The notes beneath the pieces were generated by a model. It was not told the DNA's origin, made no database searches, and saw only the letters and a program-made list of their open reading frames with translations. From a virus, in the IMG/VR virus record IMGVR_UViG_3300021141_000006, positions 1 through 64,000 of that record: 64,000 bases of DNA, one strand, 5' to 3'. Both the position numbers and the translations under genes were made by a program. Positions 34,075 through 41,984 of the stretch are shown in pieces (positions within the stretch are counted from its first letter, which is position 1; each line of letters starts with the position of its first letter).

Positions 34075-36332
34075 GTATTCAAGGAGCTAATATTCCCTTT
34101 ATTATTATATGTAGCAAATTTAATGCTTATTTTTGACTCTTTTACCTCAGGTTGATATAAGTGCTTCTGACAAGCCATAATAGCCAATCCTGAGCTAATT
34201 GTCGCATCAAACATTGTACGGTCGCTAATATCGAATTTAGCCCAATCCTCTAGTGTTTTGTTGAACGGCATAAATCCCATTTCCCCATCTTCTCTAACAC
34301 CGATGTACTTCTCGATGTGACTTTCAATAGCCGCAGCGTGCGCCTGCTTGACATCCTCTGATGAGTTTGGTATACCACCTAACTCACGTTCTGTCTTAGA
34401 CAACTTAGCGTACACCTTGTCAGGACGATTGATACAGAAACCACGGTACCCTCTGTTCTTAAAGTGATACAGCAAACGAGGTTTGTTGTTCTCAATCAAA
34501 ATTGGCATACCATAAAACACACAGGCCATCAATACCTCCTCAAAAAATATCTCAGCAGTCTGAGGACGCGCAATGTATTCTAAGAAGAATTGGTTTATAG
34601 GCGCCTCATCCATGTGGTATTTGGTTAGACCATGCAGTGCACCATTTGAACCACGTCCTACCACAACTCCTGAGATGTCATATGAGTCACAGCCAAAGGC
34701 ACCAATATGTTCATTTCCGGGATACTTAATGCCGTTCTTTGTGTATACTTGGTTTTGTAAATGCCTTGCAGGAGCCCATGCTATCAAGAACCTTCCCCTT
34801 CGATCAGGAGTAAATATCACTTGCGTATCTTTGATGCCATCCTTCCAACTAAATGAGCCTCTAGTGTAGTGGTGCTCTTTAATCAATGTATCATTAAAGT
34901 CAATCTGCTGATATATCTTAGTCAAGTTAAATAGAGCAGCCTTGCTTTCATCTCTAAATGCGTGCGACTCTGTTCTTGGGAACTGACGGTAGAATTCGTT
35001 AAGTGCGTCAGGGTCGTTCTTCAATGAGTCAACCTCTGCCTCCCAATAGTCAATGGCCCCATTAACAATCATATTCCCATCAACTCCTTTGATAGGAGCA
35101 CTTGGTTTACGCAATACAGGCATACCATAAAGGTCAATGAAGCCCTCCATGTTCCACTCCATCGGGATGAATAGACCATAAAGTCCCGACTTTGTTTGAC
35201 CATTGGCATTTCGTGTAGACGGCTTAGAATCCTCATACAAGTCTTTGTAGTTCTGACCGCCTTTGCTCAATGCATTGGATGTCGAACCCATCATACACTT
35301 ACCGATAATCTTAGAACCCAATCGCAAACACGTCTTGGTTACACGCCAATTGTTCAGGATATTATTTGGCTTAGTCCATTTTGCGCTCTCGTCATGTGCT
35401 AAAAACAATAGTTTCTCACCATCGTAAGAGTTCTCATCTGTGTTCTTCCAATCTATTGTTGTGTCAAGGCCGTCTACGCCATCCTCATCAATCTCATGCA
35501 TATTCTTTTTGGTGATCTTGGAAGCAGGAACACGATAGGCAAGCTCTGTCTTTGGTTTATCCATACCATCCATCACCGGCTTAAAGAAAAACGGCAAGTT
35601 ACTGTTGATGGGCACAACCTTGTCCGTAAACATCTTCTTGGCATCGGAACCTGTCTTTGACAAGATACCAACCCGTGAATCTTTAGCGAGAGTTGCAATA
35701 TTCACGCATTCTGATGATGACATAAAGGAGAACCCGGAACGACGTATCTTTAAATATACCATACCAAAGCTTCTATAGTCAGCCTTACAGGCCTCCCAAT
35801 AGATAAAGAAGATGCGATTTGCTTCCCGAAAGTCAGGGTATCCGACGTCAATCTTAGACCATTGAAGGTACATATAGTGGGACCCCGTCATATATGTAGG
35901 AGTGCCATTGTTCATAAACCAATGCCCCTGATCTCTACGATCAAACTCTTGCTCTATGTAGTCAACGTATTGCGCCTTGAACTCCTTAGGCATCTCATGC
36001 CATTGGAAGATTGACTGAATGCGACTCAACTGTTTTGGTATGTCAACACGCTCCCAATACTGCTCTGATGATTTTGAACTTCTGCTCGTTAATTTTGAAG
36101 GCACATCAGGAAGGGCTATATTCACTCCATTGATGTTGTATATATCACCTATTCTTCCCGTCTTTGACAAGATTACAACGTCATATTGGTCATTATAACC
36201 ATACTGCCAACTGTGGTTTCGGTTCTTTTGATCCTTAACCCTCTTTGGGATGTGATCTCTGATAACGCTATATAGCTTATTTAGCTCTTCGCTCTGCGAA
36301 TCCCTGTTTAATGTCAAGCTTTGGTGATTCAT
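34071..36332 (-). CDS. terminase large subunit
   Basis: A 753-residue protein. The ATPase half contains GHWFMNNGTPTYMTGSHYMY (adenine-binding area), YLKIRRSGFSFMSS near residue 197 where Walker A is expected (an unusual, glycine-poor form), and LLFLAHDESAKW near 310 (Walker B and catalytic glutamate). The nuclease half has IGAFGCDSYDISG with its acidic residue and VFYGMPILIENN. The overall pattern matches crAss-like TerL proteins. It packages DNA through the portal encoded next. The start overlaps the candidate small terminase gene by 56 nt. Confidence 0.85.
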   Translation of the reverse strand: MNHQSLTLNRDSQSEELNKLYSVIRDHIPKRVKDQKNRNHSWQYGYNDQYDVVILSKTGRIGDIYNINGVNIALPDVPSKLTSRSSKSSEQYWERVDIPKQLSRIQSIFQWHEMPKEFKAQYVDYIEQEFDRRDQGHWFMNNGTPTYMTGSHYMYLQWSKIDVGYPDFREANRIFFIYWEACKADYRSFGMVYLKIRRSGFSFMSSSECVNIATLAKDSRVGILSKTGSDAKKMFTDKVVPINSNLPFFFKPVMDGMDKPKTELAYRVPASKITKKNMHEIDEDGVDGLDTTIDWKNTDENSYDGEKLLFLAHDESAKWTKPNNILNNWRVTKTCLRLGSKIIGKCMMGSTSNALSKGGQNYKDLYEDSKPSTRNANGQTKSGLYGLFIPMEWNMEGFIDLYGMPVLRKPSAPIKGVDGNMIVNGAIDYWEAEVDSLKNDPDALNEFYRQFPRTESHAFRDESKAALFNLTKIYQQIDFNDTLIKEHHYTRGSFSWKDGIKDTQVIFTPDRRGRFLIAWAPARHLQNQVYTKNGIKYPGNEHIGAFGCDSYDISGVVVGRGSNGALHGLTKYHMDEAPINQFFLEYIARPQTAEIFFEEVLMACVFYGMPILIENNKPRLLYHFKNRGYRGFCINRPDKVYAKLSKTERELGGIPNSSEDVKQAHAAAIESHIEKYIGVREDGEMGFMPFNKTLEDWAKFDISDRTMFDATISSGLAIMACQKHLYQPEVKESKISIKFATYNNKGNISSLNT

Positions 36333-36561
36333 CTTTTACCTCCTCCAATATAGCCTTCTCGGCTTCGATTTTATTTAGAATTTCGAATGCATCAAATATA
36401 GCTAATCGTTTTGACGCAGCAGCGTTCTTTAATTTGTCCACTGACAAGTCATCTTCAGGATCAGGTTTAATGATATCCTCTTTAGCAACTTTGATGAGTT
36501 GTTCAACGGCTCTGTATCCTGCCTCAATAATATTACGTCTTAAGTCTTTCTCTCTACTCAT
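36277..36561 (-). CDS. candidate terminase small subunit
   Basis: A 94-residue helical protein: MSREKDLRRNIIEAGYRAVE, then EDDLSVDKLKNAAASKRLAI and FDAFEILNKIEAEKAIL. Proteins of this type precede TerL in many Bacteroidota phages and fit the size of the DNA-binding small terminase. It has no clear helix-turn-helix by eye. The 3' end overlaps TerL by 56 nt, supporting a joint role. It could instead be a packaging accessory protein. Confidence 0.5.
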   Translation of the reverse strand: MSREKDLRRNIIEAGYRAVEQLIKVAKEDIIKPDPEDDLSVDKLKNAAASKRLAIFDAFEILNKIEAEKAILEEVKDESPKLDIKQGFAERRAK

Positions 36562-37121
36562 AATTTCACTGTGATTTGATGGTCATACATGCGGTATAGC
36601 TTCTCATCGTCTACGATAAACTCATACTCACTCTCAGGCTTAAAGCACACCTTGTCTCCGGCTTTTACTCCGGCCTTTATAAGCGACTCGTTTGGATAGC
36701 GCATAATTCCCATCAGTGGTTCTTCGCTTAATGGCTTGTAGATGTACGACTCCTCAGGTTTTACAGGCTCAACAAAGCAGTACTTGTCGTAGGCCATCCA
36801 AGACTCTCCATCATGGAACATATAGAATTGGTCGGGCTCAATAAAAAATAAATCTTCTTTGAAAAAACTCTTACCGCTCTTGCGACGACCCTTCATGTCG
36901 TTGTAAAACTTGAATACGTTGTGATGTACAAGTAGCTTATGCCCGGGCTTGATAGGCCCTTCATAGCCTAGTGGTATCTCGACAACCTCTGCCTCTCTAT
37001 TTGAGAACCTGTGGTCTTCCTCTGAAGTGCTTATAATAAGGTCGATACCACCAATATCCTTGGTGTTGTTGTATCTCTTCCCCTTAAGTGGTTTAGTGAT
37101 AAAGTAAAATGGTGATTGCAT
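36558..37121 (-). CDS. GroES-like double-domain protein
   Basis: A 187-residue protein. The second half (KAGVKAGDKVCFKPESEYEF, then IVDDEKLYRMYDHQITVKL) resembles the end of GroES, where V-x-V-G-D-x-V-x-F is followed by a beta strand and an I-L-A/V-type end. The first half (REAEVVEIPLGYEGPIKPGH, then KLLVHHNVFKFY) repeats a similar pattern. It may therefore be a tandem of two co-chaperonin folds, comparable in role to T4 gp31. It sits between unknown small genes and the terminase operon. No mobile-loop sequence is obvious. Confidence 0.5.
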   Translation of the reverse strand: MQSPFYFITKPLKGKRYNNTKDIGGIDLIISTSEEDHRFSNREAEVVEIPLGYEGPIKPGHKLLVHHNVFKFYNDMKGRRKSGKSFFKEDLFFIEPDQFYMFHDGESWMAYDKYCFVEPVKPEESYIYKPLSEEPLMGIMRYPNESLIKAGVKAGDKVCFKPESEYEFIVDDEKLYRMYDHQITVKL

Positions 37122-37348
37122 TAGATATTTATATTGTACTCAATGGCAACAGGAACGGTATTATTGAACTCTTTCCAAAGGACAATCTCATTCTTATCAT
37201 TGGCAATATAAATCTTAATTGATTGCTTGTAGTCGTCGTACTTAATGAGGTGAATATCTTGAGTATCACCTAGTACTTTCTGACCAACAATGTAATGCAT
37301 TGCTCCACCCTTGTAGTCCGGTCCGACTGATATTTTCCTGATTTCCAT
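37121..37348 (-). CDS. small unknown phage protein
   Basis: A 75-residue beta-rich protein with MEIRKISVGPDYKGGAMHYI and VGQKVLGDTQDIHLI. It overlaps the GroES-like gene by one nucleotide (TAATG form), so the two are coupled. Similar proteins occur in Bacteroidota phages. No function is suggested by the sequence. Confidence 0.5.
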   Translation of the reverse strand: MEIRKISVGPDYKGGAMHYIVGQKVLGDTQDIHLIKYDDYKQSIKIYIANDKNEIVLWKEFNNTVPVAIEYNINI

Positions 37349-37384
37349 TGAATTTAATTTCTAAAATAAGTCACCTGACATATT

Positions 37385-37618
37385 TTATTTTTTTGTGACC
37401 TCTCCGGTTTGAAGGTTGATTACAGCATCCTCACCGTACTTGTCCATTAGACCTTTTTCGTGTTGCTGAAACTCTAGTCTTAGCATATCAATATGCTTTA
37501 ATAGACCGTGCTTCTGTAGCTCAACGTCAGCAAGCTGAATCTTTAGCTTGTTAAACTCGTTGTGCATTCCTTGAGTAGCCTCTAGCTCCTCCTTAGTTAA
37601 AAACTTTTCTACTTTCAT
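37385..37618 (-). CDS. small coiled-coil phage protein
   Basis: A 77-residue protein. A long helix with KLKIQLADVELQKHGLLKHI and heptad-like spacing is followed by GEDAVINLQTGEVTKK, an ending I have seen in other phage coiled-coil proteins. A TATCTTTG promoter box lies before it. Function unknown. Confidence 0.5.
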   Translation of the reverse strand: MKVEKFLTKEELEATQGMHNEFNKLKIQLADVELQKHGLLKHIDMLRLEFQQHEKGLMDKYGEDAVINLQTGEVTKK

Positions 37619-37633
37619 TGGATTTAATTTTTA

Positions 37634-37641
37634 CAAAGATA
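37634..37641 (-). promoter_or_regulatory. -7 box TATCTTTG before the GroES-like/terminase operon
   Basis: Plus-strand CAAAGATA, 15 nt before the start at 37618. It may drive the string of genes from the coiled-coil protein through terminase and portal. Confidence 0.45.
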
Positions 37642-37648
37642 CAATTTA

Positions 37649-38521
37649 TTAGATAATTATTTTATAAGAGTCAATACTCTTCTCAACTCTATCAATACCA
37701 CCTTTCATAATACGTACATTTTTAAGTCTAAGTACACGTCCACCAATTGGTTTTGGGGGAGCACCTCTCTCAACGTGCCATCCATGGTGCCCATCCTCAT
37801 ATTCCTCTTTGTATGTTCCTGTGAGCATAAGGTGAATCTGACGCTGCTTCATTTGATAACCTAAGTTGGGGTGATGTTGAATCATATCCCTAACGTCATT
37901 ACGTGAGGCATTCTCATGTATGTGGCCCATTGTAAACACGTCAAAATCCTCATATAGCTCTAGCGCTCTTGTTAGATTGATGGCCCCCTTTGTGACAATT
38001 CCACCGCCTCCCGAGCCATGAAAATATTTTACTTTGTAAGTGTGTATTGATCTAGTGCCAATCTTAAATACCAACCACCCGCCGTACCCTCCTACCTGTA
38101 CATTTGTTCCGCACTTAAGGTTGAGTAAATCAACAAATCGCTGAAGTATGTCAGTCTCTTGCCACTTTATGACACCTGTCTCGTGATTACCATATCCAAT
38201 TACTGTTAAGATGTCTGCATATGGCGTCCACCACTCTACAGCAGTCTCAACAATTGAGTCTAAGTATCTGAAGTTATTGTGTTCAGGCCTAATGTCAGAC
38301 TTGTTTCTACGATTATCGCCACGACCCTGCATCAAACAGAAAAAATCCCCATTTATCATGACTGGTATGTTGTTCTTCTTGAAGTAATCTAGGTGACTTC
38401 TCAAGACATCCCAATCGCACTTTGGATTGTCCCAATGGATGTCTGATAGCATTGCTATCTGAAAATCATCTGTCGGAATGATTAACTCATGTAAATTTTT
38501 TGAGTGCTTGATTAATTGCAT
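37649..38521 (-). CDS. calcineurin-like metallophosphoesterase
   Basis: A 290-residue protein. All metal-binding blocks are visible in order: SDIHWD (D27-x-H29), NGDFF, GNHETG and GHIHEN near the C-terminus, with FHGSGGGG between them. The family hydrolyses phosphomonoesters or phosphodiesters with two metal ions. A phage enzyme of this type could process nucleotides or DNA ends, but the substrate is not apparent. It shares 35 nt with the upstream lipoprotein gene. Confidence 0.8.
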   Translation of the reverse strand: MQLIKHSKNLHELIIPTDDFQIAMLSDIHWDNPKCDWDVLRSHLDYFKKNNIPVMINGDFFCLMQGRGDNRRNKSDIRPEHNNFRYLDSIVETAVEWWTPYADILTVIGYGNHETGVIKWQETDILQRFVDLLNLKCGTNVQVGGYGGWLVFKIGTRSIHTYKVKYFHGSGGGGIVTKGAINLTRALELYEDFDVFTMGHIHENASRNDVRDMIQHHPNLGYQMKQRQIHLMLTGTYKEEYEDGHHGWHVERGAPPKPIGGRVLRLKNVRIMKGGIDRVEKSIDSYKIII

Positions 38522-38978
38522 ACCTTATGATTATAGTGAGTATTACACCTGTCACTAAACCAAATAGGAATAGGTTTTGGCTTTTCTTATTTTGTCTAGT
38601 TTTTTGCTTAATTAACTTGACATCAGCTTTTAAGCTGTCACGATGCATTTTGACATCAGCTTTTAAGCTGTTAGAATACATCCTTCTAATGGTCTTGAGG
38701 CTATCGCTAAACTTGTGCTTATCCAATCTTATCTCAAGTCTCGTTTTAGGCACAATACTTTGCTTGTAACGAATGATTGTATCTTTTTGGACCAAGATCT
38801 TCTCCCACACAATTGAGTCGTGTACAATTACAGGAATTGAGTCTATCGAAGTTATCTGAATTGTATCAGATATCTCCTCGCATCGGTACCCTTTCTTTAT
38901 GGCCTTGTTTAGGTGGTAGTTTGACGAGCACGCAAAAAGTAGGTGCAGCGCAGCAAAAGTAAGTGCAAATCGTTTCAT
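38487..38978 (-). CDS. candidate unimolecular spanin (lipoprotein with C-terminal transmembrane segment)
   Basis: A 163-residue protein. The N-terminus MKRFALTFAALHLLFACSS has a lipobox with Cys at position 17, so it should be anchored in the outer membrane. A hydrophobic segment lies at the other end (LFLFGLVTGVILTIIIRYA). Between them is a charged, helical region with two SLKADVK-type repeats. An N-terminal lipoprotein plus a C-terminal inner-membrane helix is the layout of u-spanins, which join the two membranes in the last step of lysis. The endolysin lies about 1.1 kb upstream in the same direction. Confidence 0.55.
   Translation of the reverse strand: MKRFALTFAALHLLFACSSNYHLNKAIKKGYRCEEISDTIQITSIDSIPVIVHDSIVWEKILVQKDTIIRYKQSIVPKTRLEIRLDKHKFSDSLKTIRRMYSNSLKADVKMHRDSLKADVKLIKQKTRQNKKSQNLFLFGLVTGVILTIIIRYAINQALKKFT
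38617..38671. repeat. 22-bp direct repeat inside the spanin candidate
   Basis: Two perfect 22-bp copies lie at 38617-38638 and 38650-38671, 33 bp apart. Each encodes a SLKADVK-containing heptad-like unit. The spacing of exactly 11 codons keeps the frame, so copy number could vary and change the length of the periplasmic region. Confidence 0.8.
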
Positions 38979-39259
38979 TACTTGAAAAATGAACGCTTCT
39001 TATCAGCGCGGTTCTTTGATTGAGACTGCATACGTGTACGCGTGCGAGACTTGTGGGCTACGTCCTTACCATCTCCGTTCCCGTAGGTACCACGCTCACG
39101 GTTCTCTTTGTTGAGTCCGGCACGATATTCTTTACGCTCATCTGAAGAGTGGTATTCTTTGTCATATTTCTCCTTCTTGGCTCTCGCCTCAGGGTTTGAC
39201 TGATAGTACTTAGCACTCCTTGATGTACCTGTTTTAGTTCCTGCTAATTTGTTTCTCAT
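38978..39259 (-). CDS. small basic protein of a widespread phage type
   Basis: I chose the ATG at 39259 (an upstream TTG adds 7 residues). The 93-residue protein is strongly basic, with SNPEARAKKEKYDKEYHSS and YRAGLNKENRERGTYGNGDG followed by KDVAHKS. I recognise the N-R-x(n)-GTYGNGDGKD-x-xH motif from small proteins in many phages, whose role is unknown. It could be packaged with DNA. It overlaps the spanin candidate by one base. Confidence 0.55.
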   Translation of the reverse strand: MRNKLAGTKTGTSRSAKYYQSNPEARAKKEKYDKEYHSSDERKEYRAGLNKENRERGTYGNGDGKDVAHKSRTRTRMQSQSKNRADKKRSFFK

Positions 39260-39282
39260 CTTTGATAAGGTTATAAACAAAG

Positions 39283-39307
39283 ACAGTAGCCACTAATGAG
39301 CTACTGT
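39283..39307. terminator. 8-bp hairpin between two minus-strand genes
   Basis: ACAGTAGC and GCTACTGT pair around a 9-nt loop. Minus-strand bases after it are CTTTGTTT, only a weak T tract. Plus-strand bases after it read ACTTTTTA. It could stop minus transcription from the fibre-type gene, or act in the opposite direction. Confidence 0.5.
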
Positions 39308-39337
39308 ACTTTTTATTTGGTATCCATTTTGCAATTA

Positions 39338-39931
39338 TCATCTATAGACAATGTATCGTGAAAATGGTATAGACATCGTTGATGTTGATGCAACGTTTGA
39401 AACTGCGACCATAAAATAATTATCAACTGTTACATCTATATTGTAAGATCCATCTGCAAAAGGGCTATTAGACTCATCTGTCAAAGCCTCAGATCCAAAA
39501 TCATATCCTGTTAATACAGAGTTTTTGATATAGAATGTTCTAGAAAAAGAAGCACTTCTTGTTGAAGTACTAGCTCCTAAAGCAAAAGCCAAGTTTGTAG
39601 ATCCTGTTAAGTTATTTGATGTATTTACAAATAATCTAACTGTAGAAGAAGTTACATTCGCGTCAGTCTTTAAAAATCTTGAGACAAAATCTAAAGTACA
39701 ATTATTAGTCAATGAGTTAGCAGGAATCATAACGCTAGATAATATGACAAGAGTACCTACACCTGTTAAGGTGCCACCAACCATATCATCAAATTTAAAC
39801 GAAGATACATTTGTTAAAGATAAAATATCAGCAATTCTAAAATTAGCTGTAGCATTATTCGTAGAAACATTTGTTCCTATTAATATATCGCTTGGTGTAG
39901 GTGCCTCTACAGAATAGTTTTGTATTTTCAT
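39338..39931 (-). CDS. fibre- or decoration-type protein, paralogue of the gene at 54936
   Basis: A 197-residue Ser/Thr/Asn-rich protein with a beta-rich, jelly-roll-like pattern: VILSSVMIPANSLTNNCTLD, FVSRFLKTDANVTSSTVRLF and VDNYFMVAVSNV. The same sequence order (ILIPANTFTS, GALEFMARYQKTGT, STVYINTSNTLTGA and VDNYLLFAVQ) occurs in the gene at 54936-55550, so they are duplicates. The likely role is surface decoration or adhesion. It is coupled by ATGA to the 43-residue gene upstream. Confidence 0.55.
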   Translation of the reverse strand: MKIQNYSVEAPTPSDILIGTNVSTNNATANFRIADILSLTNVSSFKFDDMVGGTLTGVGTLVILSSVMIPANSLTNNCTLDFVSRFLKTDANVTSSTVRLFVNTSNNLTGSTNLAFALGASTSTRSASFSRTFYIKNSVLTGYDFGSEALTDESNSPFADGSYNIDVTVDNYFMVAVSNVASTSTMSIPFSRYIVYR

Positions 39932-40059
39932 CTTCCTTGTCCTTTATATGACTTTTTATAATTCTTAGAAGACTTTAACTTAGACGTCTTACACTTAGCG
40001 TGAATTCCAGGGCGGCTAACCTTAATATCCTTCTTAGTTGACTGCTCAATTTTCTTCAT
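39928..40059 (-). CDS. 43-residue basic protein
   Basis: Encodes MKKIEQSTKKDIKVSRPGIH, then a Lys/Ser-rich end finishing KKSYKGQGR. Short proteins with DIKVSRPGIH-x-K and YKGQGR ends are common in Bacteroidota phage virion regions. The stop overlaps the next start by ATGA. A TAACTTTG box lies only 4 nt before the ATG, so the mRNA may be leaderless. Function unknown, possibly DNA binding. Confidence 0.55.
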   Translation of the reverse strand: MKKIEQSTKKDIKVSRPGIHAKCKTSKLKSSKNYKKSYKGQGR

Positions 40060-40063
40060 GTAG

Positions 40064-40071
40064 CAAAGTTA
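40064..40071 (-). promoter_or_regulatory. -7 box TAACTTTG almost touching the 43-residue gene
   Basis: Plus-strand CAAAGTTA, only 4 nt from the start codon at 40059. Transcription would begin near the ATG, implying a leaderless message, or the motif could be a chance match. Confidence 0.35.
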
Positions 40072-40083
40072 ACAAAAAAAATG

Positions 40084-40545
40084 TTACTTGTATGGAACGT
40101 AAGTAGTCTTGCCACCTACACGCTTAGCTACAAGGATTTGTTTGCGTTGCTTGCCGGTAGACTCATAAGATACGTGAACCCAATCAGGATTCTTATCTGT
40201 TCCAAATTCCCAAATCATTTGGTCAAAGTTTAAGTTGTCCTTGATGAAGTTAAAGATTTGAGCATTGGTGATAGATGTACCATCCATGTCGATATCAATC
40301 GCTTCACCAGTGCAATGTTGACTGGATGCGCTGCCCCCTACGGCCTTGTTCAAAGCAGCAGAGCGATAGCCTGATGAGATGTGAATAGGAACACCAAAGT
40401 GCTCGCGGATAGGTTGGAACACATTCTCAGCTAACTTCTTGAAGTTCTCCAAGTGCTCAGGTGTTGGCATATTAGAAATGCCTTTACGTTTTGCAGTTTC
40501 GCTACGTGTTACTTCTGCTAGTGCTAAATTTTTACTCAGTTGCAT
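40084..40545 (-). CDS. endolysin, M15-type D-Ala-D-Ala carboxypeptidase
   Basis: A 153-residue single-domain peptidase of the M15_3 kind. The motif blocks SSGYRSAALNKAVGG, SSQHCTGEAIDID (the S-x-H-x-x-G-x-A-x-D zinc site) and DWVHVSYE (second His) are in the right order. There is no signal peptide, so export should depend on a holin. It is coupled by a 14-nt overlap to a two-pass membrane protein upstream. It cleaves peptidoglycan peptide bonds at lysis. Confidence 0.85.
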   Translation of the reverse strand: MQLSKNLALAEVTRSETAKRKGISNMPTPEHLENFKKLAENVFQPIREHFGVPIHISSGYRSAALNKAVGGSASSQHCTGEAIDIDMDGTSITNAQIFNFIKDNLNFDQMIWEFGTDKNPDWVHVSYESTGKQRKQILVAKRVGGKTTYVPYK

Positions 40546-40786
40546 CTTTATCTTTATTTTTAAGTTTCATAATACGCCCGGCAGTTGTGATACCAAACGC
40601 TCCCAAAGTTAGTAACATAAATCCATCAAAGATAAATTCTTTAATGACAAGTTCGTTACCAATTACACCGGTGATTACATCTGTCAATAAGACAAACACC
40701 ATTGCGAAAAACGAGATGACGCCAACAAAAGCCTGCTCGTTAATTTGATTATCGTCCGAAATCAACTCTCTGAAAAACTTTCTCAT
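40532..40786 (-). CDS. holin candidate, two-pass membrane protein
   Basis: An 84-residue protein with two hydrophobic segments (VGVISFFAMVFVLLTDVITG and DGFMLLTLGAFGITTAG) and charged ends (MRKFFRELISDD and MKLKNKDKDATE). It directly precedes and overlaps the endolysin, the usual position of a holin. Identification rests on topology and location, since holin sequences are poorly conserved. Confidence 0.6.
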   Translation of the reverse strand: MRKFFRELISDDNQINEQAFVGVISFFAMVFVLLTDVITGVIGNELVIKEFIFDGFMLLTLGAFGITTAGRIMKLKNKDKDATE

Positions 40787-41337
40787 AGTTTAAAAATATT
40801 TAGTTTAGGTCTTTTTGGTTTTACTACATCGTAGTGCCAACCAACAGGCGGTTCTTTTTGTTTATCGTCATTAGGGCAGTCTTCTGTTCTTTTATAGAAC
40901 ATTATATCACCCGTATAGTCATCCTTTCTTACAACGTAGTCAGATAAGTCCACAGCTACTATCTCATTGTTTATGTATGAGTAGTAGATCCAAGCTCCTT
41001 CAATGGCTCTCTTTTGAAGCCACTGACGTATGGTGTCAAGCTTATCTTCACGTACAATCTGTAGGTCAATCACGTTCTTATACTGCACAACCTGTTGGCT
41101 GTAGAACATAAGCACTGTATCTCTAACTGATATAATAGAGTCCTTTGTCTTTACATCGGACTTAAATCTTGCAATCCTAGCTTTCTGATTTTCGAATATT
41201 GCGTTTATTGTATCAGCCTGTGCCTTTGTTAGTATGACAACAGAGTCACCATCAATTACCGTCTGAAGTGGGTAACGTGATTGGCTGAAACTCAAACTGC
41301 TTACCAGTAGACTGACTACGAACAATATCTTTCTCAT
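40783..41337 (-). CDS. secreted coiled-coil protein of the lysis region
   Basis: A 184-residue protein. The N-terminus MRKILFVVSLLVSSLSFSQS is a typical signal peptide with no lipobox Cys. VIDGDSVVILTKAQADTINA and FENQKARIARFKSD follow, a start seen in many Bacteroidota phage lysis-region proteins, then a charged, Tyr-rich end. It should be periplasmic or at the envelope. It is coupled to the holin candidate by ATGA and its 5' end overlaps the preceding gene by 86 nt. The function may be in spanin-like or envelope disruption, which the sequence does not prove. Confidence 0.55.
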   Translation of the reverse strand: MRKILFVVSLLVSSLSFSQSRYPLQTVIDGDSVVILTKAQADTINAIFENQKARIARFKSDVKTKDSIISVRDTVLMFYSQQVVQYKNVIDLQIVREDKLDTIRQWLQKRAIEGAWIYYSYINNEIVAVDLSDYVVRKDDYTGDIMFYKRTEDCPNDDKQKEPPVGWHYDVVKPKRPKLNIFKL

Positions 41338-41611
41338 TTGCTAGTTCTTTTTTAATATCTTTTACGACCGACTTGGTGCTGTCTAGGTCTCCTATGACCT
41401 CAGATACCATGTCTTGTAAGTTCTCTTTATCAGCTTTTAATTCGTTTACACTATTAGTAAGCTTCTTATTAGCTGTTGTAAGCTTCTTATTTTCCCCGGT
41501 TAGCTGTATGTTATCCTCAACCACGACAACGTGACCATGTCCGCTTGAGAATACTTGCGTTACCACAAGTATAATAAATAGAGAGCCTACAATGATGAGC
41601 TTCTTTTTCAT
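41252..41611 (-). CDS. membrane-anchored coiled-coil protein (i-spanin-like)
   Basis: A 119-residue protein. One N-terminal hydrophobic helix (LIIVGSLFIILVVTQVFSSG) is followed by a long coiled coil (LTTANKKLTNSVNELKADKE). This is the layout of an inner-membrane spanin subunit. The next gene starts 86 nt inside this one in another frame, recalling nested Rz/Rz1 pairs, though that partner lacks a lipobox. Assignment is by architecture only. Confidence 0.5.
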   Translation of the reverse strand: MKKKLIIVGSLFIILVVTQVFSSGHGHVVVVEDNIQLTGENKKLTTANKKLTNSVNELKADKENLQDMVSEVIGDLDSTKSVVKDIKKELANEKDIVRSQSTGKQFEFQPITLPTSDGN

Positions 41612-41850
41612 TTCTTACTTAAGAACATCAGAACTATCTCCTTGAGACTTTTAGAACTCTCAGTGCTCTCTGTAAGCTTGCTGTCAAGCTTCTCACGATA
41701 CTCTCCCTCAAGATCATTTACCTTTGCCTTAAGATCATCCTCGCTCTGCATTAGGCGATTAAGGAACATCCAACACAGGTAGCCAAGTGCTAATACTGCG
41801 AATCCTAGGACACCATACTGCGTTAATACTTCAAATGGACCGAATGACAT
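41608..41850 (-). CDS. holin-like small membrane protein with coiled coil
   Basis: An 80-residue protein. One transmembrane segment (YGVLGFAVLALGYLCWMFLN) is followed by a charged coiled coil (LKAKVNDLEGEYREKLDSKL). This resembles BhlA/UviB-like holins. Its first half is paralogous to the next gene upstream (QLSEYGPLGLVVLALGYVAW), from which it probably arose by duplication. The start shares one base with the upstream stop. Confidence 0.5.
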   Translation of the reverse strand: MSFGPFEVLTQYGVLGFAVLALGYLCWMFLNRLMQSEDDLKAKVNDLEGEYREKLDSKLTESTESSKSLKEIVLMFLSKK

Positions 41851-41984
41851 TACTTATTATCTAAATGTCTTTTGATGAATAACCATGCCACATAGCCCAA
41901 TGCCAATACAACGAGACCCAATGGCCCGTACTCAGATAGCTGTGAGAATACACCGAAGTCAGGTGTTGTTGATACTGTATCCAT
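41850..41984 (-). CDS. 44-residue single-pass membrane protein, paralogue of the next gene
   Basis: A 44-residue protein whose central YGPLGLVVLALGYVAWLFIK resembles the transmembrane part of the 80-residue gene downstream. It lacks the coiled coil. Its stop overlaps the downstream start (TAATG) and its start overlaps the upstream stop by one base, so all three are coupled. It may be an antiholin or a helper of the longer form, but that is a guess. Confidence 0.5.
   Translation of the reverse strand: MDTVSTTPDFGVFSQLSEYGPLGLVVLALGYVAWLFIKRHLDNK

Noticed and set aside
35196-35402. Plus-strand frame of 68 codons inside the terminase gene
   Set aside because: It is a shadow of the strongly supported TerL gene with no promoter or coupling.
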